Positions 19,037 through 28,238 of a stretch of 64,000 bases of DNA are shown here, piece by piece. A program made the position numbers and the translations under genes. Each line of letters begins with the position of its first letter. The stretch's first letter is position 1. Source of the stretch: Caldalkalibacillus salinus (GTDB lineage Bacteria; Bacillota; Bacilli; Caldalkalibacillales; JCM-10596); assembly GCF_016745835.1 (NCBI RefSeq), contig NZ_JAERVL010000006.1:248001-312000 (forward strand), read 5' to 3'. The notes under the pieces are model-generated. The model made no database searches and was not told where the DNA came from. It saw nothing but the letters and a program-made list of their open reading frames with translations.

Positions 19037-20353
19037 CTACTTCCTTTTCATAACTTTTTTTAACACGAATCTATACAAGTATAGATCATTTTGATCGATA
19101 AGAAGCAACTTAGGTATTTTACTTTTCGTAAAATGTGCATAAATAACAATTTTAATAATAAACGACAGTACATACGAAGCTGATGTTGAAAATGCAGCTC
19201 CATTTAAACCATATATAGGAATTAAAATTACATTTAATGTGATATTACAAATTACGGTAAAAATAGATGTGTATAAATTCATCTCCGGTTTGCCTTTTCC
19301 AGCTAAACTATTTGAAAGAATTCTTTCACAAGAAAACACAGTAATACCTGGTAATAAAATTTTTATAACTAATGATGCATCTAGATAAGCCTCTCCAAAT
19401 AAAAGATATATAACTATGTCTGACAAAATGTAAAGTACAATACCTGCAATAATTGATAAAAACAATACATTCCTCGATACTACAGCAGTTAAATTATTTT
19501 GTTCTTTTTCACTAGATGAAGAAACCCTAGGAAACATAACAGTAGCAACCGGCTTAGAAATTATCCATAGTCTTTCAGCAATATTTATAGCCACGTTGTA
19601 AATACCAACTGGGAGCGGTCCTAAGAAAAAAGAAATTAGTAACATATCAACACGATAATTAAGAAATGCAAGAATATTACTCAAATGTGATTTAAATCCA
19701 TATTTCAAGCTATCCTTTAGATATGAATAAGAAAAATCTTTCATAACTATTTTATAGTTTTGCTTGATAATGTAATAGATAACAATAATTGTGGTAGTTA
19801 AGTTACCTAAAACAAAGGAAAAAAGAGCTCCAGTTATACCTAATGGTAAAAGATAAATTGTTAATATTAATGATATAAGATTAACTAATTTCCCAATTAC
19901 CGCTATGATATTAAACGTTTTAAAGTCCTCAGTACCTTGAAAGAAAGATTGAATAAAGTTATTAAAGGTCAATATAGGTAAAACACTTAAGATACTTAAC
20001 AATAAGATAACCGGTATACCGTCAAAAAAGGATTCAGAAAACAGTGGTATTATTGCCACACCTAAGATTATAGAGATTAAACTTATAGCTACAGATAATA
20101 CAACATTGGTAGAAATCACAGTCTGCAGACTATACTTTCTCTTCCCAATATAATAAACAGTAGAAGAGGAAATCCCTAAATTCATAAATGTCATTAGCAT
20201 ATTAGGCAGTAAAATGATTAAGGCATACATACCTTGCTTTTCTGGACCTAAAATCCTAGCAATTAGCACAGTAGTTAGTAGCCCTAATGTTATTACTACT
20301 ATATTTCTAGTAAATGTTAAAAAACTATTTTTCAAAAATGTCGAATTAGCCAA
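19037..20353 (-). CDS. Polysaccharide repeat-unit flippase (Wzx, MOP superfamily)
   Basis: A 438-residue protein with 12-14 membrane helices and the MATE/MOP-like N-terminus (LTFTRNIVVITLGLLTTVLIARILGPEKQGMYALIILLPNML). Wzx proteins move undecaprenyl-linked repeat units across the membrane. Length is normal. The start is TTG; AAGAGG lies about 7 bases before it. Its presence, with a Wzy-like protein and a chain-length regulator, defines a Wzx/Wzy-dependent pathway. Confidence 0.88.
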   Translation of the reverse strand: MANSTFLKNSFLTFTRNIVVITLGLLTTVLIARILGPEKQGMYALIILLPNMLMTFMNLGISSSTVYYIGKRKYSLQTVISTNVVLSVAISLISIILGVAIIPLFSESFFDGIPVILLLSILSVLPILTFNNFIQSFFQGTEDFKTFNIIAVIGKLVNLISLILTIYLLPLGITGALFSFVLGNLTTTIIVIYYIIKQNYKIVMKDFSYSYLKDSLKYGFKSHLSNILAFLNYRVDMLLISFFLGPLPVGIYNVAINIAERLWIISKPVATVMFPRVSSSSEKEQNNLTAVVSRNVLFLSIIAGIVLYILSDIVIYLLFGEAYLDASLVIKILLPGITVFSCERILSNSLAGKGKPEMNLYTSIFTVICNITLNVILIPIYGLNGAAFSTSASYVLSFIIKIVIYAHFTKSKIPKLLLIDQNDLYLYRFVLKKVMKRK

Positions 20354-20515
20354 AGTATATACCTCTTAAATATCACAGTTTATAAGATTATGTTTATATA
20401 TCTTTTAAAGGGAAAACTGGTTACCTTTTCGCTTAATCTATTATTTGCAGATGTCAAAAACAGACTAACCAACAAACGATAAAATTTGTATTATTTAATT
20501 TATATATACTTATTA

Positions 20516-21532
20516 TCAGTTTTTAAATTCGATGGGGTGATTTTTATCAACAGATTCATAGAAAGATAACACTAGTTTCAGAGCATTCTTACCGTCTTCA
20601 CCAGTAACAGCAGGCTCGCGATTTTCATTAATAGCATTCACCATATCTTCAATAATCCAATGATGACCTGGAGTTCCCCAGGGATCAGCTTTAATACTTT
20701 CTTTCAAATCGCTTATTTCGTTTTCTGACATATCCATAAGATCAAGATGTTCGAAGTATAATGCGTTTGTACCACCAATTTTTACAGTACCTTTTTCACC
20801 GAATATTGTAATAGACTCTTCATAGTTTTTAGGATACACAGTAGTTGAAGCTTCTACGGTTCCAAGTGCGCCTGAATCAAATTTTATTGTTCCGACAGAC
20901 ACATCTTCAGCTTCTATATTCCTAAATCTTGTTGCTTCCATACTAAACACTTGTTCAGGAGTTCCCATAAACCATAACAATAAATCAAGATTGTGAATTG
21001 CTTGATTCATTAGTACTCCACCATCATGCTGTTTAGTACCTCTCCAAGGAGCTTGGTCATAATAATCCTGATTTCTGTTCCAATTCACTATACAGCTAGC
21101 ATGGCTAATCTTTCCTAATAAACCCTGGTCCATAATACTCCTCAACTCTTGAACAACCGGTCTAAAACGATTCGGATGAACCACCGCTAATTTTACATTA
21201 TTTAGGTTACACGCATCTATTATTTTATCGGTATCTTCGATTGACATCGCAATTGGTTTTTCTACAATAATATGCTTTTTTGCTTCCGCTATTTGAACTG
21301 CAATGGAAGCATGGAAACCACTTGGAGTACAAATACAAACTATATCAATATCCTCTTTTTCAAGCATTTGTTGTAAATCAGTATAAGGTTCTGCATCATA
21401 TTCTTCTTTGTAAAATTCCATTGTAGCTAGAACTTTATCACAGACTGCAACGAGCCTTGCAGCATCAATGTTATCAATTGCTGCTGCATGCTTTTTTGCT
21501 ATAAAGCCACATCCGACAATTGCAAAATTCAT
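20516..21532 (-). CDS. Gfo/Idh/MocA oxidoreductase, WbpB-like UDP-GlcNAcA 3-dehydrogenase
   Basis: A 338-residue NAD-dependent oxidoreductase: N-terminal Rossmann domain (FAIVGCGFIAKKHAAAI), the family EKP motif (HIIVEKPIAMS, about residue 95), and a C-terminal sugar-binding domain (MNQAIHNLDLLLWFMG). WbpB oxidises C3 of UDP-GlcNAcA. This role is inferred from its place beside WbpA-, WbpD-, WbpE- and WbpI-like genes; the family alone would not tell. Confidence 0.82.
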   Translation of the reverse strand: MNFAIVGCGFIAKKHAAAIDNIDAARLVAVCDKVLATMEFYKEEYDAEPYTDLQQMLEKEDIDIVCICTPSGFHASIAVQIAEAKKHIIVEKPIAMSIEDTDKIIDACNLNNVKLAVVHPNRFRPVVQELRSIMDQGLLGKISHASCIVNWNRNQDYYDQAPWRGTKQHDGGVLMNQAIHNLDLLLWFMGTPEQVFSMEATRFRNIEAEDVSVGTIKFDSGALGTVEASTTVYPKNYEESITIFGEKGTVKIGGTNALYFEHLDLMDMSENEISDLKESIKADPWGTPGHHWIIEDMVNAINENREPAVTGEDGKNALKLVLSFYESVDKNHPIEFKN

Positions 21533-21564
21533 AACGAAACCTCTTCCCTTTTCATATATTGATC

Positions 21565-22695
21565 TTAAGCATTCATAAACTCTTGTATTACATCACATAC
21601 TTTTGTAACTTCTTCCTCTTTTAGATATGGATGCATTGGAAGTGAAAGAACAGTATCACAAAGTTTGTTTGTTACAGCAAAATCTTCCTCTTCAGATGGT
21701 AGATCTGCGAATGCCTGTTGAAGATGCATTGGTTTAATATAATAGATCATACTTGGAATATCATTTTCTTTCAGCTTAGCTTGTAAAGCATCCCGTTGTA
21801 CTTTTGATTCAAGCTTGATTGTATATTGTGCAAAACTAGAATAATAACCTTCTGGAATAAAAGGGGTTTCTACAATATCTTGTAGTTTTTCACTATATAG
21901 TTGATAAGCTCTATTTACTCCATCTAGCTCATGTTCTTTAAATGCATGTAATTTTACTTGCAAAATGGCTGCTTGTAAGGTATCTAGTCTAGAATTAACA
22001 CCAATCCTTACATTGTCATATTTATTTTCACCTTTACCATGCACTTTATAGGAACGAAGCAGTTCTGCTGTTTCATCACTATCTGTAAAGATTGCTCCAC
22101 CGTCTCCATAACAACCTAATGGCTTAGCTGGAAAAAAAGAAGTAGTTGCAGCATCACCGAAACTGCAGGCCATTTTACCATTAATTTTTCCACCAAATCC
22201 TTGTGCACCGTCTTCCAAAACAAGCAAATCGTACTGTTTAGCAATCTTTTCTATTTCATCATAATTAGCTGGGAGACCAAAAAGATCAACCGGTATAACT
22301 GCTTTAAGGTTTAGCCTTCCCTCTTCTTTCACTCTTTCAATTGATTGTTTAAGCTTATCAGGATCAATATTGAATGTTTTTTCATCAACATCTACAAAAA
22401 CTGGTGTCGCTCCGTTAAATGAAACTACTTCTCCCGTAGAAAAAAAAGTAAAATCAGGTACGAAAACAGCGTCACCCTCTTTTACATCCCAAGCCATGAA
22501 AACCAAGGACAAAGCATCTGTTCCATTTGCACATGTAATACAATGCTTAACCCCTACGTATTTAGCTAATTCCTTTTCAAGTTCACTTACTGGTTTACCG
22601 CCTATATATTGGCCACTGGTCAGCACATTTTGAATAGCATCATCAATAGCTGATTTATACTGAGTATATTGAGCTTTCAAGTCACGAAACTGCAT
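21565..22695 (-). CDS. DegT/DnrJ/EryC1/StrS aminotransferase, WbpE-like
   Basis: A 376-residue PLP-dependent sugar aminotransferase. The PLP lysine is Lys191 in FFPAKPLGCYGDGGA; upstream HCITCANGTDALSL and LEDGAQGFGG are the cofactor-binding segments. WbpE aminates UDP-3-keto-GlcNAcA at C3. The start has GAGGTAAGGT immediately upstream and lies 17 bases from the acetyltransferase stop codon. It is the middle step of the ManNAc3NAcA route. Confidence 0.88.
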   Translation of the reverse strand: MQFRDLKAQYTQYKSAIDDAIQNVLTSGQYIGGKPVSELEKELAKYVGVKHCITCANGTDALSLVFMAWDVKEGDAVFVPDFTFFSTGEVVSFNGATPVFVDVDEKTFNIDPDKLKQSIERVKEEGRLNLKAVIPVDLFGLPANYDEIEKIAKQYDLLVLEDGAQGFGGKINGKMACSFGDAATTSFFPAKPLGCYGDGGAIFTDSDETAELLRSYKVHGKGENKYDNVRIGVNSRLDTLQAAILQVKLHAFKEHELDGVNRAYQLYSEKLQDIVETPFIPEGYYSSFAQYTIKLESKVQRDALQAKLKENDIPSMIYYIKPMHLQQAFADLPSEEEDFAVTNKLCDTVLSLPMHPYLKEEEVTKVCDVIQEFMNA

Positions 22696-22712
22696 ACCTT
22701 ACCTCTTTCCTT

Positions 22713-23276
22713 TTATTTAATTTGGGTTAAACTATGTTCTCTTAATTCATAAGATCTATCACATTCTTTACAATGATAATCTTTCTTTAAAGGAAGACCA
22801 CATTCACAAACCCAACCAATTTGTTTTGCCGGAACACCAGCCATTAATGCATAGTCTGGAACATCTTTTGTTACAACGGCCCCAGAAGCAATCATGGCCC
22901 AGGAACCGATGGTGTTTCCACATACAATCGTCGCGTTTGCTCCTATAGAAGCACCATATTTAACTAAAGTTCTTTTATATGCAGCACTACCTTTAGGATA
23001 TTTACTTCTTGGAGTTAAATCATTGGTAAATACCATAGATGGACCACAGAACACATAATCCTCTAATTCTACACCCTCATATACAGAAACATTATTTTGA
23101 ACCTTTACTCCGTTGCCAATTTTTACATTGTTAGATACATTTACATTTTGTCCGATTGAACACTTTTCTCCAATTTCCGCTCCAGAATGGATGTGACTAA
23201 AATGCCATACCTTTGTTCCTTCTCCAATCTTTACATCATTATCAATATAACTACTTTCATGTACAAAATACTGCAT
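22713..23276 (-). CDS. Hexapeptide-repeat N-acetyltransferase, WbpD-like, with zinc-ribbon tail
   Basis: A 187-residue left-handed beta-helix acyltransferase (repeats such as VKIGEGTKVWHF, AEIGEKCSIGQNV, VKIGNGVKVQNNV). WbpD acetylates the 3-amino group with acetyl-CoA. The C-terminus carries four cysteines in a CxC...CxxC pattern (CECGLPLKKDYHCKECDRSY, about residues 157-177), a small zinc-ribbon-like appendage seen in some relatives. Good ribosome site (AAGGAGAA). Confidence 0.85.
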   Translation of the reverse strand: MQYFVHESSYIDNDVKIGEGTKVWHFSHIHSGAEIGEKCSIGQNVNVSNNVKIGNGVKVQNNVSVYEGVELEDYVFCGPSMVFTNDLTPRSKYPKGSAAYKRTLVKYGASIGANATIVCGNTIGSWAMIASGAVVTKDVPDYALMAGVPAKQIGWVCECGLPLKKDYHCKECDRSYELREHSLTQIK

Positions 23277-23339
23277 CTTAATTTCTCCTTATAATTCCTT
23301 GAAATAATTAATTAAGGAAGAGTCATAATGGAAATCTTT

Positions 23340-24665
23340 CTATAGCAGCTCAATATTTTCTCTGTTCCTTATATCTTTCATTGCATTTTTTGTATCGAAA
23401 ATAGCTTTTGCATGCTGTTGCACAAGGGCATAATCAACCATTGTATGATCTGCTGTTATCATAACCAAGTCTACCTTTTCAATAAGCTCAACTGTCAATT
23501 CAGTTTCTCCCTTTTTAAATTTTCCATGATCATTATACTCTGGTATATAAGGATCATAATAAGTAACATCTGCCCCTTCTTTTTCTAATTCATCAATTAC
23601 CCTAAGAGCAGCACTCTCTCTATAATCATCAATATCTTTTTTGTAAGCTACACCAAGTACTAGGATTCTAGATCCATTCATTGCCTTCTTGTATCTATTT
23701 AAGATTTTGCTTGCTCTCTCTACGCAATATTCAGGCATCCGATCATTAACCATCATAGAGGATTCGATCATTGATGTATGAAAGCCGTATTCACGTGCCT
23801 TCCAAGAAAGATAGTATGGATCCAGTGGAATACAATGCCCACCAAGTCCTGGTCCAGGATAGAATGCTTGGAATCCATACGGCTTTGTTTTTGCGGCGTC
23901 CACAACTTCCCAAAAGTTAATCCCCATTTTATTACTAAGGATTGCAAGTTCATTTACTAAGCCAATATTAATATTTCTATAAATGTTCTCAAGAATTTTT
24001 TCCATCTCTGCTACTGCTGGTGAAGATACACGATGAATAGGCGCTTCTAAAATACTCTCATATAGAGCTGCTGCAACATCTGTGCATCTATCTGTGCATC
24101 CGCCCACTACTTTAGGTGTATTTTTTGTTTTAAAGTTCAAGTTACCAGGATCTACACGTTCCGGAGAATACGCAAGGAAGAAGTCCTCGCCACATTTCAA
24201 GCCAGATTCCTCAAGTATCGGTTTTAAAAGTTCTTCGGTTGTTCCAGGATAAGTTGTTGATTCTAACACTATTAACATGTCCTTATGCATGTATGGTACA
24301 ATACTCTCTGCTGAGGCTTTAACATAACTGAGATCAGGCTGTTGATACTTATCTAAAGGAGTTGGAACACATATACTTACACAGTCTGCTTGTACTACTT
24401 TTGCAAAATCAGAAGTAGTTAATAAATTTCCTGAGTTCACAAGAGATTCAAGGTCTTCATTAACTACATCACCAATGTAGTTTTTCCCCTCATTAACCAT
24501 TTTCACTTTGGATTCTTGAACATCAAATCCAATTGTTTTATATCCTGCTTTTGCTTTTTCAACAGCTAATGGTAGTCCTACATAACCTAACCCTATAACG
24601 CCTAGTGTTGCAGTTTTGTTTAATAGTTCTTCCTTTAAATTACTAGTTAAAGTAACAGTATTCAT
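23340..24665 (-). CDS. UDP-N-acetylglucosamine 6-dehydrogenase, WbpA-like
   Basis: A 441-residue nucleotide-sugar dehydrogenase of the WbpA/TviB branch (longer than Ugd at 13264). Rossmann motif GVIGLGYVGLPLAVEKAKAG, LESTTYPGTTEE, and the catalytic GPGLGGHCIPLDPYYL with Cys278. It oxidises UDP-GlcNAc to UDP-GlcNAcA, the first step toward 2,3-diacetamido uronic acids. It overlaps closely with the WbpI-like gene (5 bases apart). Confidence 0.88.
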   Translation of the reverse strand: MNTVTLTSNLKEELLNKTATLGVIGLGYVGLPLAVEKAKAGYKTIGFDVQESKVKMVNEGKNYIGDVVNEDLESLVNSGNLLTTSDFAKVVQADCVSICVPTPLDKYQQPDLSYVKASAESIVPYMHKDMLIVLESTTYPGTTEELLKPILEESGLKCGEDFFLAYSPERVDPGNLNFKTKNTPKVVGGCTDRCTDVAAALYESILEAPIHRVSSPAVAEMEKILENIYRNINIGLVNELAILSNKMGINFWEVVDAAKTKPYGFQAFYPGPGLGGHCIPLDPYYLSWKAREYGFHTSMIESSMMVNDRMPEYCVERASKILNRYKKAMNGSRILVLGVAYKKDIDDYRESAALRVIDELEKEGADVTYYDPYIPEYNDHGKFKKGETELTVELIEKVDLVMITADHTMVDYALVQQHAKAIFDTKNAMKDIRNRENIELL

Positions 24666-24670
24666 AAATA

Positions 24671-25768
24671 TTATTTTCCTCCTTTTAATATAGCATTACA
24701 TATATTCTTCGCAGCTTTTCCATCACCAAATAACAAAAGTTGTGGGTGTTGAAAGCATTCTAGCTCTCTTTTAACTGTTTTTAAGATTTTATCAATATCA
24801 ATTGAACTTAAAACATTCCAGCCATTTTCTAGGGTTTCAACCCACTCTGTCTGTTCTCTTAGAGTTGTGCATGGTGTTTTAAGAAAGTATGCTTCTTTTT
24901 GAAGTCCGCCAGAATCTGTAACAACCATATATGCATTTGCTGTCAGGTATAACATCATTAGGTAGCCAACAGGTTTAATTAGTATTACATTATTTAACTT
25001 AATATCTAGTTTATCAATCAATTTTCGTGTTCTTGGATGAATTGGTAGGACTACTGGCTTGTCCATTTTTTCAAATGCAGAAAAAATCTTAAATAACTTC
25101 TTATGATCATCAGTATTTTCTGCTCGATGGATGGTCGCAAGATAATACTCTTTTTCTCTAAGGCTAGGAATCTTTTCATTTTCCTCTCTTAACTCCGTTA
25201 ACCAAACACCATTAGAGTAACGACTTCCTGAAATTTCAATATTTCTTAAAACTGCATCATACATTATGTCTCCTGTATTTAAGACGCCATCTGTTATTCC
25301 TTCTTTTTTTAAGTTATTAAGGGCTGTTAGAGTTGGACAAAGTAGTAAATTAGATATGTGGTCTGTTAAAACTCTGTTTTGCTCTTCAGGCATCAACTTA
25401 TTATAACTACGCAAACCAGCTTCAACATGAAATACAGGAATATGTAATTTACTAGCTGCCAAAGCACCAGCCAATGTGGAATTCGTATCACCGTACACTA
25501 GCATCCCATCAGGCTTTTCTACTAGTATTATTTCTTCAATTTTCTCAATCATACGTCCTGTTTGTAAGCCATGACTACCAGAACCAACACCTAAATTATA
25601 ATCAGGTTTTGGTATATTTAGTTCTGTAAAGAAAACTTCAGACATATTAGTATCATAGTGTTGACCAGTGTGTACTATAATTTCTTCATTTTCTCTTCGA
25701 AAAATATCAGAAAAGGGGGCTGCTTTTATAAACTGAGGCCGAGCACCAATTATTGTAATTATTTTCAT
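24671..25768 (-). CDS. UDP-GlcNAc(3NAcA) 2-epimerase, WecB/WbpI family
   Basis: A 365-residue non-hydrolysing 2-epimerase. Motifs: IITIIGARPQFIKAAP, VHTGQHYD, VYGDTNSTLAGALAA, HVEAGLRSYN and VVTDSGGLQKEA. The enzyme could act on UDP-GlcNAc (WecB) or on UDP-GlcNAc3NAcA (WbpI); the four neighbouring Wbp-like genes favour the second. I chose the ATG at 25768 (MKIITIIGA) over the TTG six codons earlier because family proteins begin there and AAAGGA precedes it. Confidence 0.85.
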   Translation of the reverse strand: MKIITIIGARPQFIKAAPFSDIFRRENEEIIVHTGQHYDTNMSEVFFTELNIPKPDYNLGVGSGSHGLQTGRMIEKIEEIILVEKPDGMLVYGDTNSTLAGALAASKLHIPVFHVEAGLRSYNKLMPEEQNRVLTDHISNLLLCPTLTALNNLKKEGITDGVLNTGDIMYDAVLRNIEISGSRYSNGVWLTELREENEKIPSLREKEYYLATIHRAENTDDHKKLFKIFSAFEKMDKPVVLPIHPRTRKLIDKLDIKLNNVILIKPVGYLMMLYLTANAYMVVTDSGGLQKEAYFLKTPCTTLREQTEWVETLENGWNVLSSIDIDKILKTVKRELECFQHPQLLLFGDGKAAKNICNAILKGGK

Positions 25769-25803
25769 TATCCCTAATCCTTTCAAGGTAGACTGATATT
25801 ATT

Positions 25804-27042
25804 TTATGCTTCTAAGATTATTTCTTCGAGTTTATCTACTAGCTTTTTGTAATCAAGTTCTTGAGAAGCTTTTTCAGCATTATTACAATAAACTGCATAT
25901 TTTTCTGAAGACATCTCGTAAAAACTTATTATTTCTTTAGCAAAATCATTCGGATCATTTGTACTACATATCTTTCCACAGTTAAATTTTTTAATCTGGT
26001 TATAATTCATATCAATAGATGATAATGTAGGCTTTCCACTTGCAATATACTCACTTAATTTATTTTGACTACCACCGTATTTCCATGTATTTACCTGTTT
26101 ATAATTAAGCAGATTTAAGTTAGAGGTAGATAGAATATAAGGAATAAATTTCTTTTCCACTTGTCCCTTAAAGTGAATATTATTTATATTCTCACGTTTG
26201 CATCTTTCTTCTAATTTTCTTTTATCTGGACCTTCTCCATAGATTAAAAATTGTATATCTTTGATACCACTATTTTGAATTTCCTTAGCAGTATCCACCA
26301 AGAAACTAATATTATTGGCTTCTCTAATAGCACCAGTATAAACTACTTTAAATATATCCTTATTTTCAAGAAGATCATCGTTTAAAGGATAATTCAATTT
26401 ATTATAATTAAAATCATCTAAGTCGAACCCATTTGTTATATGATGAACTTTGCTTAAAGACATCTTTTTATTTATACCTCTGTCTATCAAATAGTCTTTT
26501 CCACCCTCCATTGAAAAGATTATTTTGTCAGATTTCTTAAAAACCCATTTTTCTACAGAGTATAAAAATTGTATAATAGGGTTTTTTTGTGAATAGCCTA
26601 GAAAATCTACAATAGATTCAGTCCATAGATCACGGACATCCAATATAAATTTGGAATCTATCTTTTTTGAAATAAGGTACGGAATAACAGCAAAGACAGA
26701 CTGAGGATTGCAAATTATTACATCAGGTTTTACTTTTTTCTTTTTAGAAACTTTACTTAATCGAAATGGAAATTGTAGCATATTTATTATTCTTGATATA
26801 CCATTTCCTGAGTAGTTTGATGTTCTAATATGATTATATTTAACACCCTCATATTCCTTTTCTATGAATAACGTACTATTATCGTTAATAAGATTTATAT
26901 CTGAATTGTGAATTGTACTAGCTGCAAAAATTTCAACATTATATCCCTTTTTAGTTAAATACTTTGCAAATTTATTTGTCCGAGTCCTTACAGCCAAGTG
27001 TGGTGGCATAGCTGAATGACTAATAAACCATATTGTTTTCAT
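25804..27042 (-). CDS. Glycosyltransferase family 4
   Basis: A 412-residue GT4 protein of the type common in Wbp-containing loci: IWFISHSAMPPHLAVRTRTNKFAKYL at the N-terminus, SKFILDVRDLWTESIVDFLGY in the middle, and a C-terminal KLSEYIASGKPTLSSID segment. It may add the diacetamido-mannuronate made by the adjacent enzymes (inference from position). TTG at 27045 and ATG at 27042 both fit the AAGGAAGG site; I take ATG. Confidence 0.8.
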   Translation of the reverse strand: MKTIWFISHSAMPPHLAVRTRTNKFAKYLTKKGYNVEIFAASTIHNSDINLINDNSTLFIEKEYEGVKYNHIRTSNYSGNGISRIINMLQFPFRLSKVSKKKKVKPDVIICNPQSVFAVIPYLISKKIDSKFILDVRDLWTESIVDFLGYSQKNPIIQFLYSVEKWVFKKSDKIIFSMEGGKDYLIDRGINKKMSLSKVHHITNGFDLDDFNYNKLNYPLNDDLLENKDIFKVVYTGAIREANNISFLVDTAKEIQNSGIKDIQFLIYGEGPDKRKLEERCKRENINNIHFKGQVEKKFIPYILSTSNLNLLNYKQVNTWKYGGSQNKLSEYIASGKPTLSSIDMNYNQIKKFNCGKICSTNDPNDFAKEIISFYEMSSEKYAVYCNNAEKASQELDYKKLVDKLEEIILEA

Positions 27043-27185
27043 CAAATCGAACCTTCCTTATATCTAATCTTTCTTTCTCTAATTTATAATTTGTACGATA
27101 AACTTTTCGATAGTTAGTGAATCTTGTATCCACTAGTACTAATATATTCCTCAAAATGATTAACTCTTATTAATACCATCCTTGG

Positions 27186-27225
27186 AAACAAGGTCGTATA
27201 GTCAGGTCGTACTAATACCTTGTTT
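27186..27225 (+). terminator. Terminator-like hairpin in the gap between two polysaccharide genes
   Basis: AAACAAGGT (27186-27194) pairs with ACCTTGTTT (27217-27225) and is followed by a T run only on the plus strand, opposite to all surrounding genes. Minus-strand RNA would form the same hairpin with just TTT after it. It may block antisense transcription or act as a weak attenuator. Confidence 0.45.
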
Positions 27226-27267
27226 TTTTATGTTCCCGGCTATACAAAAGTGAACGTAAAGATAAAT

Positions 27268-28206
27268 TTAAAATATTTTTAACCTTAATGTATAAACCCA
27301 TTTATTAATCATATCAGGAGTTCTACTAGCAACCTTAAGCATACCTTTATATTTAAGACGATTACTTGGAGGATTCCATTGTCTCATTACTTCTCTTGCT
27401 TTAGTTTTTTCCCCAGACATAATCAAAGTGAAAATATATGCAATCATTTTTTTATCATACTTTAAAAGAATACTTTCTTTTTCTTCCCTAGTTCTCTCGG
27501 GGTTGTTCAATTCTTGTGAAAGAACCGATAAATATGCTTTAGGGTACGCTATACGAACTCTTACTCGGGCATTATTTTCTGCAGACCTATTATAATCAAC
27601 ACAGCGCTTTGTAGAGTAAGCCACCTTCTTATTTATCTGTGCTACTCTTGCAAATAAATCTAAATCTTGTCCAATTAATTCATTGGGGGTAAAATATCCA
27701 GCATTGACTATTGCTTGTTTTCTAATTGTTGTTGCAGATGTCCATACAAATTCGTATTTATTTTTAAGTGTCTCCCAATAACTTAATAAAACCCCATCAT
27801 ATTCTTCTTCAACAGCACTAGAAAAATTAACCTTTTTTGGTCCAAGTATGATTCTATACGCAGTCACAAAGATATCACTTTCTGGATACTTAGAAATAAG
27901 TTGATTTATTGTGTCTAAATAATAAGTATGCCAATAATCATCAGCATCAAGAAATGCAATATATTCTCCAACAGCCATGTCTATTCCAGTATTTCTTGCA
28001 ACAGACACGCCTGCGTTTTTTTGTTCAGTTATTTTTAGTCTTTTGTCTTTGATATCTTTAATTTGATCCAAGCTACCATCATTAGATTCATCATCAACGA
28101 CTATTACCTCAAAATCGGAAAAAGTTTGTTCTAAAACACTTAATACTGTTGCTTTTATATAATTTCTTTTATTGTATAGTGGAATAACTACAGAGAACTT
28201 TGGCAT
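27268..28206 (-). CDS. Glycosyltransferase family 2
   Basis: A 312-residue GT-A enzyme: FSVVIPLYNKRNYIKATVLSVLEQTF, EVIVVDDESNDGSL, and the metal-binding EYIAFLDADDYW (DXD). It probably adds one sugar of the repeat unit. A 222-base gap follows it, so the next genes may depend partly on another promoter. Confidence 0.88.
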   Translation of the reverse strand: MPKFSVVIPLYNKRNYIKATVLSVLEQTFSDFEVIVVDDESNDGSLDQIKDIKDKRLKITEQKNAGVSVARNTGIDMAVGEYIAFLDADDYWHTYYLDTINQLISKYPESDIFVTAYRIILGPKKVNFSSAVEEEYDGVLLSYWETLKNKYEFVWTSATTIRKQAIVNAGYFTPNELIGQDLDLFARVAQINKKVAYSTKRCVDYNRSAENNARVRVRIAYPKAYLSVLSQELNNPERTREEKESILLKYDKKMIAYIFTLIMSGEKTKAREVMRQWNPPSNRLKYKGMLKVASRTPDMINKWVYTLRLKIF

Positions 28207-28238
28207 TAAGACCTTCCTTTACATGGAGTTACTTTTGG

